Shown here in pieces: positions 1 through 13,603 of a stretch of 64,000 nucleotides of DNA. The stretch comes from Cervus elaphus (lineage: Eukaryota; Chordata; Mammalia; Artiodactyla; Cervidae). Position 1 is the first letter of the stretch; each line of letters begins with the position of its first letter. The notes beneath the pieces were generated by a model. That model ran no database searches. It was given only the letters and a program-made list of their open reading frames with translations, and was not told the origin of the DNA. The DNA is taken from NCBI RefSeq assembly GCF_910594005.1, contig NC_057823.1, positions 97,574,015-97,638,014 of the forward strand, written 5' to 3'. Position numbers and translations under genes: made by a program.

Positions 1-180
1 CGGTAAAGCGTCTGCCTGCAATGCAGGAGACCAGGGTTTCATCCCTGGGTCAGGAAGATGCCTTAGAGAAGGAAATGGCAACCCCCTCCAGTATTATTGG
101 CCTGGAGAATCCCATGGACAGAGGAGCCTGGTGGGCTACAGTCCATGGGGTCACAAAGTCAGACATGACTAAGCAACTTG
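1..180 (+). mobile_element. Bov-tA SINE (5' end cut by window edge)
   Basis: The body is typical of the tRNA-derived ruminant SINE: 'cctgcaatgcaggagacc', then 'ccctgggtcaggaagat', and an end at 'catgactaagcaactt'. It runs into a CG/CA repeat. Confidence 0.9.
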
Positions 181-221
181 CGCGCGCGCACACACACACA
201 CACGCGCACACACACACACAC
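178..221 (+). repeat. (CG)n(CA)n alternating purine-pyrimidine tract
   Basis: A GC-alternating start followed by CA repeats, broken by one CGCG, forms the microsatellite tail of the adjacent SINE. Confidence 0.9.
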
Positions 222-329
222 TAAAGCAGGAATACTTACCACAGTATTCCCACAATATCCTGTACCTATTACTATCTTAGCTATAAGCACATTATGTAAT
301 ATTCACTGTAGTTTGTTTTGTTTTTTGGT

Positions 330-425
330 ATTCTACCGTATGTTCCTAGAGTGCTGGAAGTTTTACTTGTTCTTTGTATGCTGAGCACTAAATGAAGGGC
401 TCAATATATGTTTGGTGAGCAGATG
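330..425 (+). repeat. L2/MIR 3'-end-like fragment
   Basis: The sequence 'gctgagcactaaatgaagggctcaatata' and its surroundings resemble the common L2/MIR 3' end ('...gtgctcaataaat'). Short and diverged. Confidence 0.35.
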
Positions 426-3129
426 GATATATACATAAGCAAACAAATCAAAGATGCTTATGGATTTAATATCTTATATAAAATTTACAAATAGAGTTGG
501 ACTATAAAAATATTTCTCAGCTCCAATTAACATTTTATTTATTTAGGTAGTAACCAATACCACTGATTTTTTAATATAATATAAGTATCTGTATACCACT
601 TACGAGTTATCCTTATGAATTACATTAAATCTCAACAGCCCAATAGTATAAGGCAGAAGATTATTAAAAATACTGAATTCTTTCCCTTATCATTCTCAAT
701 TTACAAAAGAAAACTCGTCATATGGGTACTTAGATAAAAGAATTTTCTTAGGGTAAATTAAGTAAAAAAAAATACATTTAAAAGATAAAACAGCAATTCA
801 AATTAAAGTCTCTTTTCAAGATTGTTTTTATGCTCAATTTCAAATATAAACAAGAGCAATCGAATAACCATTTATCTATCAACCACCTTCACAATTATCA
901 ACTCATACCAATTTTGTTTCAAATAATCCAGCTTTCCACAAACACACAATCTCAAACATATTGAAATTTCATCCATAAATACTTTAGTACTTACACGTAA
1001 AAACAAACAACAAAAACTCCACTATTTTTAAACATCCACAAAACTAGTATATATTTTTAAAAAATCACTTATTTTCTTAATGCTAAATATGAAATTATTA
1101 TTAAATAATATTAAATATCCAGTTTAGTTTATCTCTTTAGTTGATTTCATTTCTTCACTGACTGAATGGAAATACAAACATGGTTCATATTCTGCGGCTG
1201 AATCACATATTTAAGTCTCTTTTATTAACCTAACAGTTTCCTCTCCCTCTTTTTTCCCCCTGCAATTTATTTTGTGGAATAAATTAGGCAGTTTTTCCTG
1301 CAGACACTTCCTGCTTTTCAGATTTTACTAACTGTACTTCTGTGGTATTATTTGACATTTTTCTGTCCCTTGTGTTTCTTATAAATTGTCAGACCTAGAG
1401 GCTCAGACTTAATTCAGTTTTCCCTGGCAAGAACATGTTTGAAAAGTTCCTGTGGACCTCTAGTTAAAAAAAAAAAAGGAAAAACAATGTTTGGTTGTCT
1501 CTTTTTGTGTGAGGTTGTTTGATGTGCGTGCTCATGTTATTTTCAGCCTTATCCCTCCATTACATAGTTCCTCATAAGCCCTACACAAGCTCATCCACTA
1601 TTTATTTAAAGGCAGTAAAATAGTGATATTGTTGTTCTTTACTTACCCATTATATCATTTCTTCACTAATAGGTGGAATATTTATATAATGAGAAATTTT
1701 CCCCCATTATATTTGTTAACTTTGAGGTACAGTTCACACAGGAAAGGCATTTTCACTTATTTTTCTTCTTTTTCAGTTTTCAAAATGAGCTAAATTGCTA
1801 GCAACCTTTCAAGATAAGACAACCAATAATGTTCTAAGTCTCACTGAAATTATTTGAAATGTTTTAACAATCCATTATCATCATTAATACCCAAACTGTC
1901 CCCTCTTTAGCAAACAGGAAACCCTTTATTACTTCCTGAATCCTTTTCACAAGACCTCAAGTTGTCTTTGACAGCTTCCTCACTTTCTGGTCTGACAAGA
2001 TGAACCAGGCTCATCTTGTGTATTTCTTGCCTCAAACTGTAACTAGGGCATTTCATCAAAAAGCCTTGCTTCTGTTTATGCTGGAAATTAAATTGCAACC
2101 TGAGTGGATTGGTTATTGTTTGTAAGACTTTTTTTTAATGAGTTAGGATATGTGTATTTTTAGAGACAATATATTAAGGATTAATACCAATATTTTCCAT
2201 TTAAATTTGTACGTTTTTTACTTCTTTGATTTTTCTATTTATACATACCATCACTTGGGTTGAGTTTCTTGGTTCCAAATGACAATAGTAAAATCATTTA
2301 TTTGCTTTATCTTAGAATACATGTAACAGTTTCAAAATAGTAATACCATTATTATATGGTTACTAAAAGTTAACATTTCTTCACAATTCTTTTTCGCCTT
2401 CAGGAATACTCACCCTTACTGTCAAACTATTGCTTTGAAGCCAACTAAAATTGTTTATTTCTGTATGGTCACTAATTTTGTTTAATTAGGGTCATTTGCT
2501 TTTACTTCAGTTTTAGGAACTGCTTTTATTCACTTTGATTTAATGTTGCTTTATTAATTTACTTAGCTTCAACTTGAAAGGTACAAAAGTTATAATCCAA
2601 AATCTAGCTTTTATCTTTTATCTTTTCTACATCATGACCTTCCTCCCACTACAGTAATTATTTTTTAAGTTTCATTTATTTGTCCTTTCTCAATATAAGC
2701 AAATTATAAATAATAGTATTTTTATATTCCTCTTTCACAAATGATTACTAACATATTTATAATCTTAAACAATGGATGCCATATTGTATATACATTGTAT
2801 CCTGGAGATCATTGCACAACAGGGTACAGTAGATATATTCCCCTTTCCTTTATGCAACTACATATTCTTCACTTTGTAGATAACAGCATAGTTTCAACCT
2901 GTCCCTCAAAGATGAACAAATCTTTGATACCACAATGATACAAAAACAAAACCCCTATGTATCATTTTGCATTTATGACAGTGTACCTTATTCGCTACTT
3001 ATCAATCAATGTAAACATACCACCTTTGAAGTTTTAAATTTATGATCAGCTAGCAGCCAGATCTTGATTCCAAAATACAAATACCACTTTAGTAAACTAG
3101 GTGTCCTTCAGGAAATGGCGTATTCTAAG

Positions 3130-3168
3130 GCTGCGAACGCTTTACCCTCTGAGCCACCAGGAAGATAG
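3130..3168 (-). mobile_element. Bov-tA SINE fragment
   Basis: The stretch 'ctttaccctctgagccacca' followed by 'ggaag' is the reverse complement of the SINE 5' end. Confidence 0.55.
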
Positions 3169-4118
3169 GAAGGTACCAGATGAACCAAAATAAGCTTGCT
3201 GTGCCAAAAAGCAAAATACTAAAAACAAGGAAAACAAAAAAAACAGGATATAGGAGCCAACCTGAAGGGCTTCCACTGGCCGAATCTGATTTGGGCATCA
3301 AAACAAACAGTAAAAGATAATTACCTAGTAAATAAAACAGGAATCCTCAAGTTCAGGCTGACGACAGGTAGACAGGGAGATGAAAGACAGATGGCAGGGG
3401 AGGGCTGATAGAATTCTGAATGCCAGCTGGTGATGTGGACAGGGGGGTAGTGCTGGAGAGTTACCATTTTGCAATCATCATAGAAAACCCTGATTTGGGC
3501 AAAAACACCAAAGCTGCTAAACATGGGGTGGGGGCAGGCTTTGGTGAGATGTTTACACAGTCTCAGAGTACCTTCTTACAAACTGTTTATTAGCTATATT
3601 AATGGATAAATTAGAAACTACAGTGGGAAAAAAAGAAGACACTACCCTATCCTGGTGATCAAAACTAGTATTACCAATAGGGACAGACATACATTATGAG
3701 CCTACAGATCTGATACCTTTGTGAAGGACATATTGTCACTCACACAGTCCTCCAGCCAGGGGATGCAAAGCGTAGGGGAGGCCCAGAGTAGGGGAACCAA
3801 GTGGAGGGAATGTGTAACCTGGATCAAATCGTAAGTAAACAGGTAAAATCTAAACTGTGAGATACAGTCTATAAAATAACCAGCCTATATGTAGCCTTCA
3901 AAATGCTTATGTCAAGAAAGACAAAGAAGAACTGTTCTAGATTAAAGGAGATTAAAGAGACATAACAACCAAATCCAATTTTAGACAGAACCCCGTACTG
4001 ACAGATGACTGGGATGACTGACAAAACTGGAATACACATTAAACATTAAAGTATATTAACATAAATTTTCCTGGATTTAATTAGTATACGGGGTTTATGT
4101 AAGGAAATTCCTTGGCTC

Positions 4119-4150
4119 TTATATATATAGATAGATAGATAGATAGATAT
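4119..4150 (+). repeat. (TA)n(GATA)n microsatellite
   Basis: A short TA run is followed by about five GATA units. Confidence 0.85.
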
Positions 4151-5379
4151 ACTTAAGTATTAATGTATAAATGGATATAATTTTTGCAACCTACTCTCAA
4201 ACTATTCAGGAAAAATATGTATTACATATAAACATGCATGTATGAAGGGTGAGGATAAAAGGGAATTGTGGAAAAGCTAACAGTCAGTGCATGCAGACAG
4301 AGAGTATACAAAGGAAGTTCTCAGTACTATTCTTGCATCGTTTCCATAATTTGAAATTAATTCAAAATTAAAATGTTAATAAACAAAAAAAAATTTCTCC
4401 AACCCCACAAGTTTTGGTCACTAATATTCAACATTGTGAAATCTCATATTCAAATAATAAAAGCTACAAAGGTGAGGAAGTTTTAAAGCTGCAGAAGTCA
4501 AATGCATATGAAACAGGCAAGTAAGTAAACATTCAGCGGCATGAAAAAGAAGTATCAAAAATTCAGTCAATAAAACGGCTAAGCTGTACAGGTAGAAATA
4601 TAAAAACTGCTTAAAGCTTTTCCTTAGGAGATATGAAAAGGTTAAAATACCAAGGAGGGGAGATTAAAGATAACTGCCTACAACAGCTGCCTCAGAAACT
4701 GCTAATCGCCTAACTCAGCATGTCTTCTTTTCCTTACTAACAGAAATCTCAAGGTTAAGGTCCACCCAGTATAAAAAGGGTATAGCACAAGCTCCCTGCA
4801 GCAACGTATGTCTACCAGCTAAAAGTTTCAACAAATGAGATATAAGCAGAAATGTTGGGTTGTACTTCCCAGAAGGCTACTCAAGCAGGCTGACTCAGCT
4901 AGGAAATGCTCCCTTTTCTTGGCCCTTCTGTTTGCCTTCAAAATTTCCAGCTGTCTGACAGTAGGGAAACTGCTCAAAATTCACATCTGCACAGATTCTT
5001 TTCGTATAAAAGTCAACATTCTTTTCCCATACTCCCAAGGTTATGATAAGTCAGTGTTCTTAATGACTTGAGTGACCACAAAAAATTAGTACTCTGTTCA
5101 GTAAGACATTAAATCCATTTTTAAATTGTTTTTTCAAGTTAAATTTTTAGGAGCTTTAGCACACTATCATCAACAGTGTACTTCCTCATGGGTTCCACAT
5201 AACTAAAATGTTATGATTCTGTATCTATGGATTAGCTTTGAGAAATGCTTTTCAAACTAACAAACATCAAAATGAACATCCCTCTCTGACTTTGCAATTA
5301 TGCCTTGGTTCCATCTCATAGGCTTTGGTCACACCTTGAGGGGTTTTAATGGCTCACCTTTGTTCTTGGGATAAAATGA

Positions 5380-5720
5380 TTAAAATCTGATCTCTGCCTA
5401 CCTTTCCAATTTATCTCCCCAACATCTCTATTCTGCACTCTAGGCTCACTAACTTCCTTCAGTTTTGGAATCTGCCACGCCTTCTCACCTCATAGGTCTG
5501 GTATAAAGCAGCTCTCCCGACCTGGGAAACTTGTTAATCCCCGTCCTACCTTCCCCCCTAGTTCGAGACCTCTCCCCTCAGGAGTGCATTAGACACCCAG
5601 CATGGTACCTGGCACTGAGCGCACTGAACATAAGCTAGTGTGCGCACAGCGGTGTTATACTGAACAACTGCACCCCTACCTTCTGGCACTCTACCTACAT
5701 ATACTCTGAAGATGTATTTG
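5380..5720 (+). repeat. L2 LINE 3' fragment
   Basis: An order typical of the L2 3' region is visible, diverged: 'aatttatctccccaacatct', 'cttctcacctcataggtctg', 'agcatggtacctggcactga'. Confidence 0.45.
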
Positions 5721-6888
5721 TGAGTTAACAAATGGTTAATACCACTTTCTCATTACTTCTTCAATAATAGCATAAGTCTAAGTCTTCCATAGAAACTTTC
5801 TTGTTCTTACTTTTGATTTCTCTGTCTCTACTTTTCTCTTTTGGGTTTTTTCTTCCTCCAAGTCATCTAATTTAAAAGTGTTTGGGGGAAAATAATTTTA
5901 AGAAGAAACTTTTGTTTAAGAATCAGATGATCTGAAAACACTAGGTCCACTTCCTACATGGTCACAATTGTCTATATCTAAGTAGCACTGGTTCCTTTTG
6001 ATGGAGGATTTGACCTCCAATTTGGCCAGTTGCCTCCCCTAAACAAATGTCTTATACCTGGACAGCTTCATACATTTATGCTATCGGTTCGGCCCTTTGG
6101 CTGTTTCTCATTTATGCTCCAATTAAGACAAAATTTTTAATACCTTTTTATAGCTTTCAAAATATTTTGGTACTGAAACCCATTTTATCCTCACAATAAG
6201 AACAAAATGTCCTTGAAGGCACACAGTTTTTATAGACCATTTTTAGAGGAGACAACCCTTCTGAGGACCCAGCAATAAGGAGACTTAACTCTGTAGTCAA
6301 ATACTAGGTTCTGATCCCAACCCCAGCATCCTGTCTGGAGAGCTTGGATCCTTCCAAAAATCCTGTGCTGCCATGTTTGCTCAGAATTTGCTGCTCCAAG
6401 TCCGCTTCTGTGCCTGGCAAACCAAAGCTTTCTCTAAAGTTCAGCAGCACATATACTCTTCCCCCTTTGCCCTGTATTATTTAGCATTTTCATGTGTCTG
6501 TGGGTAGAAGTGCTTTGGAGTGCAAGTCCATGTTAGCTTAGACCCGCCTGTGACAGAATAGCAATACTTCCTTTTCTCTATACTCAACTTTATACTCTTA
6601 TCAGTCCTGTGAACTGAAGAAAATACTAACACCTATACTGGGTACTTAAGAATGATGTATTCTCAAGTGAATAAACAAAGACTCTTTTGTGTTACAAAGA
6701 AAAATAAGCTTTTTTATCACATATATTGGAAACTAGTCTGTAATGGAACATAAAGGAAGAATGAATAAAATAATGACCTGCTAAGAAAGGGACAGCAGTA
6801 GGCACTGCTTTCCTATCACCAGATAACCAACAGAAGAAATAGCCCTGCTAAATCCTGGAACAGATAGAAAAATCAAAAGTAAAGCTGG

Positions 6889-7140
6889 AACTTCCCTGGT
6901 GGTCCAGTGGTTAAGACTCAATGCCGTCAATGCAGGGGGCACGGGATCAACCCCTAGTCAGGGAATGAAGATCCCATGTGCTGCAGAACGACTAAGCCCA
7001 CACCCCACTGTCACTGGGCCCACGTGCTCCAGAGCCCACGCGCCACAATAAGAGGCCCTGTACCACAGCGAAAGATCCCACATGCCATACGAAGACTTGA
7101 TGCAGCCAAACAAATAAACGTTCATAACAAATAAACAAAA
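6889..7140 (+). mobile_element. CHR-type SINE (cetartiodactyl, tRNA-Glu derived)
   Basis: It begins 'acttccctggtggtccagtg', continues with 'gcagggggcacgggatcaac', and has 'gaagatcccatgtgctgc' and 'gcagccaaacaaataaa' at the end. Confidence 0.75.
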
Positions 7141-7188
7141 ACAGTAGCACTAATGAAGAAGAAAAAAGACTATATTCAAACATCCTAT

Positions 7189-7399
7189 GCTTCCCTGGTG
7201 GCTCATAGGGTAAAGCGTCTGCCTGCAATGCGGGAGACCTGGGTTCGATCCCTGGGTCGGGAAGATCCCCTGGAGAAGGAAATGGCAACACACTCCAGTA
7301 CTCTTGCCTGGAAAATTCCATGGATGGAGCAGCCTGGTAGGCTACAGCCCCTGGGGTCACAAAGAGTCAGACACGACTGAGCAACTTTACTTTACTTAC
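7189..7399 (+). mobile_element. Bov-tA SINE
   Basis: A complete body from 'gcttccctggtggctcatag' to 'cgactgagcaactttacttt'. The tail is (TTTAC)n-like. Confidence 0.92.
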
Positions 7400-7997
7400 A
7401 TAAGTTAGACTACCTGTATCAAAGTCTTAGGATCAATGACTTCATTTTAAGAACGCATCCATTTATTTACGTCTTTCTCTCCTAATAAACATTTGCTTTC
7501 TAATACATATCGCATTTCCTTCCTTTTTTTTTTTTTAAAACTGGTAGAATTTAGATAAATTAAGACTCTGGGGAGGAGGGGAAGAAAAGTTACAGGACAC
7601 ACCAACAGAAGGTAATGGATTTTAGACAGATTATTATAATAGAGGATTGTGTGCCTGACATTTACAGTAATAATTTATGTATTAAATTACAATAAGTAGA
7701 ACTGTATTTACAATCCAAGAACTGTATTTACTAAAGAACAAGTACCCTGCACTAAATTCTCACTTTATGCCTTCCTCCCGCCCCCCCTTAACTACTGCTT
7801 AACGTCAAAAACATTCAATAGAACATCTTTGAGAGAGTTTTTGAATGAATTTTTTGACAGACATTTGTGAGGAAATTTGAGACTAACTTGACAGTATTCT
7901 GAAATTTGACTTATTTTCTTCTAGCCTCCTAGCCCTTTTGTCTCATTATATTTATATATATACACCCGCATTTTTTCTGCTGGGAAAAACTGATGGC

Positions 7998-8163
7998 AAG
8001 AGAAGGGGGTGATAGAGGATGAGATGGTTGGATAGCATCACTGACTCAATGGACATGAGTTTGAGCAAACTCAGGGAGATAGTGAAGGACAGGGAGGCCT
8101 GGCGTGCCGCAGTTCATGGGGTAGCAAAGAATCAGACACGACTTAGTGACTGAACACCACCAC
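7998..8163 (+). mobile_element. BovB LINE 3' end fragment
   Basis: This is the 3' terminal part of BovB: 'gatgagatggttggatagca', 'actcaatggacatgagtttg', 'agttcatggggtagcaaaga', ending in a short CAC-repeat tail. Confidence 0.85.
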
Positions 8164-8280
8164 CCATTAGATAAGCCTCAGGTTTCTACCACACGGAAGT
8201 AATAAACATACTTACTGATTACTGTGAAGATCTTAAAAAAATGTAAAGCATAATATCTGACCTATACCAGGAGCTCAATG

Positions 8281-8553
8281 CTGCTGCTGCTAAGTCGCTT
8301 CAGTCGTGTCCGACTCTGTGCGACCCCATAGATGGCAGCCCACCAGGCTCCCCCGTCCCTGGGATTCTCCAGGCAAGAACACTGGAGTGGGTTGCCATTT
8401 CCTTCTCCAATGCATGCAAGTGAAAAGTGAAAGCAAAGTCGCTCAGTCGTGTCTGACTCTTAGCGACCCCATGGACTGCAGCCCACCAGGCTCCTCCGTC
8501 CATGGGATTTTCCAGGCAAGAGCACTGGAGTAGGCTGCCACTGCCTTCTCCAG
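8281..8553 (-). mobile_element. Bov-A2 SINE (dimer)
   Basis: Two tandem Bov-A units in reverse orientation (8281-8410 and 8430-8553) are joined by 'gtgaaaagtgaaagcaaagt'. Confidence 0.9.
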
Positions 8554-8789
8554 GAACTCAATATTAATAGCTATTTTAGAATTTAAAAAATGATTTTTTT
8601 TTTTTTTTGGAGTTCAAGATCAGAATCATTACTTCAAAATTTGTTTCAGGTGTTCTTTGCATTGTCATAATTTTAAGTATAAATACATAAACTGTCTATG
8701 AGTAAAGCCTGTAGAAATACTAACATTTTCAAAACAAACTGATTTTTTTTTTTTTAAGGGGAGGAGGGAGACATGGTCATTACTAACTG

Positions 8790-8890
8790 GTGCTATGTAC
8801 CAAACACTGGGTTCTTGTCTCATCCTTTCCTTTTCAAATAACAAAGAAGCTGAGGTTCAGAGAAGCCTAAGTGAAGAAACAAATACTAAT
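8790..8890 (-). repeat. MIR-like SINE fragment
   Basis: The core-like order 'cctttccttttcaaataac' and 'gaagctgaggttcagagaag' is typical of MIR ends; diverged, so orientation is uncertain. Confidence 0.4.
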
Positions 8891-9029
8891 ATTATGAAGA
8901 ATTGAAAGAAAATTCAGAAAAATGAAAGCCACTAAATTCTTAGGATGATACAAATTGTTTTAAAATAAAAATCCTTTGTGTGCCATATGTATGCTGTCTG
9001 CTTGCCCCTATCACTTACCTAGCGTCCAC

Positions 9030-9195
9030 TGTGCTTGCCCTTTGGTATTGCATAACTGGCACTCCCGTGTAAAACGGCAATGCACCCAGCTAAAGATTTC
9101 CCAGGATCTCTTTCAGCTAGGTGTGGCCATGTGAACAGGTTTTGGCCAAGGGATTACAGCTAGAAGTGATGTGAAATTTCTACACTTAGCCCTAA
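9030..9195. repeat. Old DNA-transposon-like repeat
   Basis: The pattern 'gtgtggccatgtgaacag' and 'ggccaagggattacagctag' with 'aagtgatgtg' recalls widespread mammalian MER-type DNA transposon remains. The family is not assigned. Confidence 0.35.
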
Positions 9196-9825
9196 GCATT
9201 AACTGGCTTGCCTTATACCCTCCCCACTCCCATCCATCTTCTTGTTGGCAATCACTGGGGCAAGATAAGCCATATGTTACATATAACAAAGCTGTCCCAC
9301 TAGCCAGAGCACCTGAATAATCTCAAGGGGTAGAGCTTAGTCACTTGATAATAATTTAATTATTGGAAAAAAAAAGTAACTATTTTTGAGACCCTGGACT
9401 CTGAAAACTCTAGTATATATCACCTTAAATGGTTCCCTAATTTGCTACAATGTTTTTGCAATAAGCACTTTCGAAATAAGATCTGTACACAGATAATGTG
9501 AATTCATTTGTTCATCTCTTCAACTAACAAGTATTGAGCAAGAGTCTCTAGTAAAGGACAAAATGCCATGGGAAAAGTAAAACTTGTGAGAATCAGAGAT
9601 ATAAGGACAAAGTTGGGGAGGGGGGGCAGGATAATATCGGTTCCTGATCCAGGAACTGGAGGTAGGGCAAATGAGACTAGGGGCAAGGCTTCAGGGAGGG
9701 GGCAACTTTAGAGCTGGCTATTGGTGTATTCCCATCCTTTCCCTCTAGAAAACACTTCCTCTCTGAAGCAACTGATAAAATTTCTCACTCTTTAAGATTA
9801 CTCAAAAATATCCTATCCTTCATGT

Positions 9826-10008
9826 GAAAGTGAAAAGTGAAAGTGAAGTCGCTCAGTCATGTCCGACTCCTTGCAATCCTGTGGACTGTAGCCTAATGGG
9901 CTTCTCAGGCAAGCATACTGGAGTGGGTTACCATTTCCTTCTCCAGGGGATCTTCCCAACCCAGGGATCGAACCCGGGTCTCCCGTATTGAAGGCAGACC
10001 CTCTCCAA
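9826..10008 (-). mobile_element. Bov-tA SINE
   Basis: Reverse orientation with tail 'gtgaaaagtgaaagtgaag' at the left. The 5' end is lost after 'attgaaggcagac'. Confidence 0.9.
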
Positions 10009-11082
10009 TTTCTCCAGGGATAAGTCATTGCTCCAGCCCATGTGTTCACAATATTTTGCTAATATGTTACTAATAATTCCTTCACAATATCACAATTATG
10101 CTTATACATGTATCTCTCTTCTAGCTACATCCTGGAATTCATTAAGTTGGGGCCTGTAGTTATTTTTATAGACCATTATCCACTTCAACAGGCCTAGAGA
10201 AACAATATGGAAATTAGCAGATACTGAGTACTTAAAAAAAAATTTTTTTTTTTTTTTAAATTAGAGGTCAAAGACTTTTAAACTTTTGGGGGCATGACTT
10301 ACATGATACATTTTATATAATGATGCAGCACACACATGTAACATAACAAAAGTTTGATGAAATAATATTCTACAAAAAAACACTATTAGTTTATATTATC
10401 TTTCATTTAAAAATCCAATTATGATACTCTAATGTGTTTCAACTCACTATTTAAAATATATTAGCCTAGAAGAAGTCACTTAAAAATGAGAAGGGTTCAC
10501 CTAGATGCTAACTAAGATCAGACCACCTTTAAATTCTATAAAATTACACTGTATTAAAATGTTATCCTCCATATCCTTTAGTACAGGCCATAAAATAATT
10601 ATCAAAATTTGAGAAAATCTGTGAAGTATTCATCCCCATGGGTCTGAAAACCAGTTAACGCCTTTGTTAGGGACTAAAGGACAAACACAACAGCTCCTTT
10701 TAGCATTCTACATTACCAACCCAAAACAAAATTCTATCAGAAAGTAAACTCAAAGTACAGTATTATTCTTAAAGTCTCTAACTGAAAAAATGAGAAAAAA
10801 ACTGCCAGAAATAAATGCTAAGAAAGATAACATTTAGCAAGACTAACTTCAAAGATGACCAAGTTTAGTTATGCTAAATCTGAGATAAAGACAGTAAACT
10901 CAAAAGTTTCTCTAGTAAGCATTCAGGAATCAGATGAGAAATAAAGATTATGTATACATAGATGTCAAAGTTATTAAACAACAGTTTCACAAAACACATA
11001 CGAAATGTGTTACAATATCAATGTGATAAAACCCTCCTATTATTTATAACTATAACCAGTAGGCAAAACTTAATGACATTTA

Positions 11083-11200
11083 CTGGAGAAGGAAATGGCA
11101 ACCCACTCCAGTATTCTTTCTTGGGAAATCCCAGGAACAGAGGAGCCTGGTGGGCTACAGTCCATGGGGTCACAGAGAGTCAAGCAAGGACAGAGCCACA
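11083..11200 (+). mobile_element. Bov-tA SINE, 3' half only
   Basis: It starts in the middle of the element at 'ggagaaggaaatggcaaccc' and runs to the 3' end; 5'-truncated. Confidence 0.85.
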
Positions 11201-12591
11201 CAGAGCACAAACACAAGAACCGTCTTTTCTGAGGGAATTTAGATTCATTTAACTCTTTCCCATCAGCCCCGTTCCTTCACATGAAAGTTATTCAGCTTAA
11301 TGTATTGCCTTGTAACACTGTCTTTCCTGGGTATAAAAAATTACTCTTTGCTTTCTGCCAAAGTCTGTCAAAACATCTTTACCACCATAAAAGTCACATT
11401 ACAAAGACTTTTAACATGCATAAAATTTAAATCTACCAGGGTTTTAAATGACAACTCAAAAACAAACAAAACCCACAAAAGTTCATTCTGATACTGGGCT
11501 TGATGACATACAGATTAACCATTTGTTTTATGATCAAACTTCCCTGTCTCCTACCTTTGAAGAGCTGCAAACTCTCCTTGTATTTACCATACCCAACTCA
11601 AACATTCAAGGCTTAGGTCTGTCTCTTTCTCAACTTTAAGCTTTAGAAAAGAATCTCAAATTTTAGCATCTTTTGGTATCCATCACATAGTAGTTGCTCA
11701 ATAATCCAAACTAAATAACTATCTGAGTAGAGAACTGTATTTCTAAAAGCAGTAACAGGAGAGATGTGAAATAGCTAATAGGAATGATTTTCATCAGAAA
11801 AGAGCTCTCCACTACATTTGTGCTTTATGCCACAGCTCTGGTACTGTAAACAGTGGATCCCATAAGCCAGTACTGCTTAGCCAGAACTATGTGTCTGCAT
11901 TTTAACCTCAATCACTGAGATCTCAACTTATCCACACCGAAGAAACTTTCAAATTCAGTTAAACATTTATTTAAAGTTGACTTCCAAGCAGTCACCTCAT
12001 ATCACAATGACAGATAATATATTCGTAATAATAAATAGCAATTTTCTCAGTCATTAAAACGTAAGAACTTAACTCTGCTACAAGAGATACCTAGAGTCTC
12101 TCTGAAACCAGTAGGTCTACCCAGTTCATTCACATGGAAAATACAGTCCCTCCTCATGGATGTCTCTTAATACATGTAGTGTTTATTCAGCAAGGCTTCC
12201 TTTTATCCTCCTTCTTCCACTTGGGACTAAACTATACAAAAAATTCAGTGAGACAATAAACAAACCTCAGGGTAAAGAACTGAAAGTTAAGATGTCCAAC
12301 ACATTCTCTGTTCTAGGGAACTTGCACTTCTTTACTGTGGGGACCCTGACCCTTGTGAAAACCTTCCTCTCCATCTCGCTTAATATACACCATTTGTTCT
12401 TGCCTTTTCAAATCACAGCATTTCTTGTCACTGTTAAGATTACAGAAGTTTCAAAACTCCATAAAAACTTCCCATACAGCCCATCTCCTCAGTCCAGTAA
12501 TTTGCCCAATTTCTTTTTCTTTCACCTCACTTGCCTGCCTATACAACACCATGAGTCTGAGCCTTGATTGTGTATTTAAACTTGGCTACTG

Positions 12592-12795
12592 GGCTTCCCT
12601 GGTGGACAGCTGGTAAAGAATCCACCTGCAATGCAGGAGACCTGGGTTCGACCCCTGAGTTGAGGAAATCCCCTGGAGAAGGGAAAGTCTGCCCACTTCA
12701 GGATTCTGGCCTGGAGAATTCTGTGGACTGTATAGTCCATGGGGTCACTAAGAGTCGGCCACGACTGAGTGACTTTCACTTCACTTCACTTCATT
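12592..12795 (+). mobile_element. Bov-tA SINE
   Basis: A complete element from 'ggcttccctggtggacagct' to a (CACTT)n tail. Confidence 0.92.
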
Positions 12796-12923
12796 CCATT
12801 ATTACCTCTAGATCAAAATAATCTTTCTTCAACTTAATTTATAATTTCAAAACATGGCAAGATACTAAATGACTAAATATAAACAGTTTCATATCTTTGC
12901 GTATAAATTTGATATGCCTATAC

Positions 12924-13135
12924 AACTTCCCTGGTGGCTTAGACAGTAAAGCATTTGCCTACAATGCAGGAGACCCGGGTTCAATCCCTGGGTCGGGAAG
13001 ATCTCCTGGAGAAGGAAATGGCAACCCACTCCAGTATTCTTGCCTGGAAAATCCCATGGACGGAGGAGCCTAGTAGGCTACAGTCCATGGGGTCGCAAAC
13101 AGTCGGACACAACTGAGTGACTTCATTTCATTTTT
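12924..13135 (+). mobile_element. Bov-tA SINE
   Basis: A complete element from 'acttccctggtggcttagac' to 'gagtgacttcatttcatttt'. Confidence 0.92.
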
Positions 13136-13412
13136 TCATACATCTCCTTGGGAATTTGGTTTAATCGAAATTTCTGATTCAGTAGACCTCAGACACACAG
13201 GACAACTTTTAGGGTGAAGGTATCATTCTGTGTAGTACTGGGGTGGAGGATAAATAATTCTGTGCATTTGTCAAAACCCATAAAACTGTACATCACAGAG
13301 TAAATGTAACATATACAAGTTTAAAACAGAAACCCATGTAATTGAGGATGATATGTAAACTGATAAATCTAACTTTTTTACAAATTTATGACATAACCAC
13401 ACTGAAGGGGAT

Positions 13413-13603
13413 GAAAGTGAAAGTTGCTCAGTTGTGTCGGACTCTGCGACCCCATGGACTCTACAGTTCACAGAATTCTCCAGGCCAGCATCCTGGAGTG
13501 GGTAGCCTTTCCCTTCTCCAGGGGATCTTCCCAACCCAGGGATCAAACCCAGGTGTCCTGCATTGCAGTTGAATTCTTTACCAGCTGAGCCACACGGGAA
13601 GCC
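13413..13603 (-). mobile_element. Bov-tA SINE with exact 13-bp target duplication
   Basis: A reverse-oriented element is flanked by identical CACTGAAGGGGAT copies at 13400-13412 and 13604-13616. The perfect duplication suggests a relatively recent insertion. Confidence 0.93.

Noticed and set aside
12160..12567. 135-codon plus-strand frame in CHD1 intron 2
   Set aside because: No splice signals, no recognisable domain, AT-rich composition; overlaps other short frames and borders a SINE.
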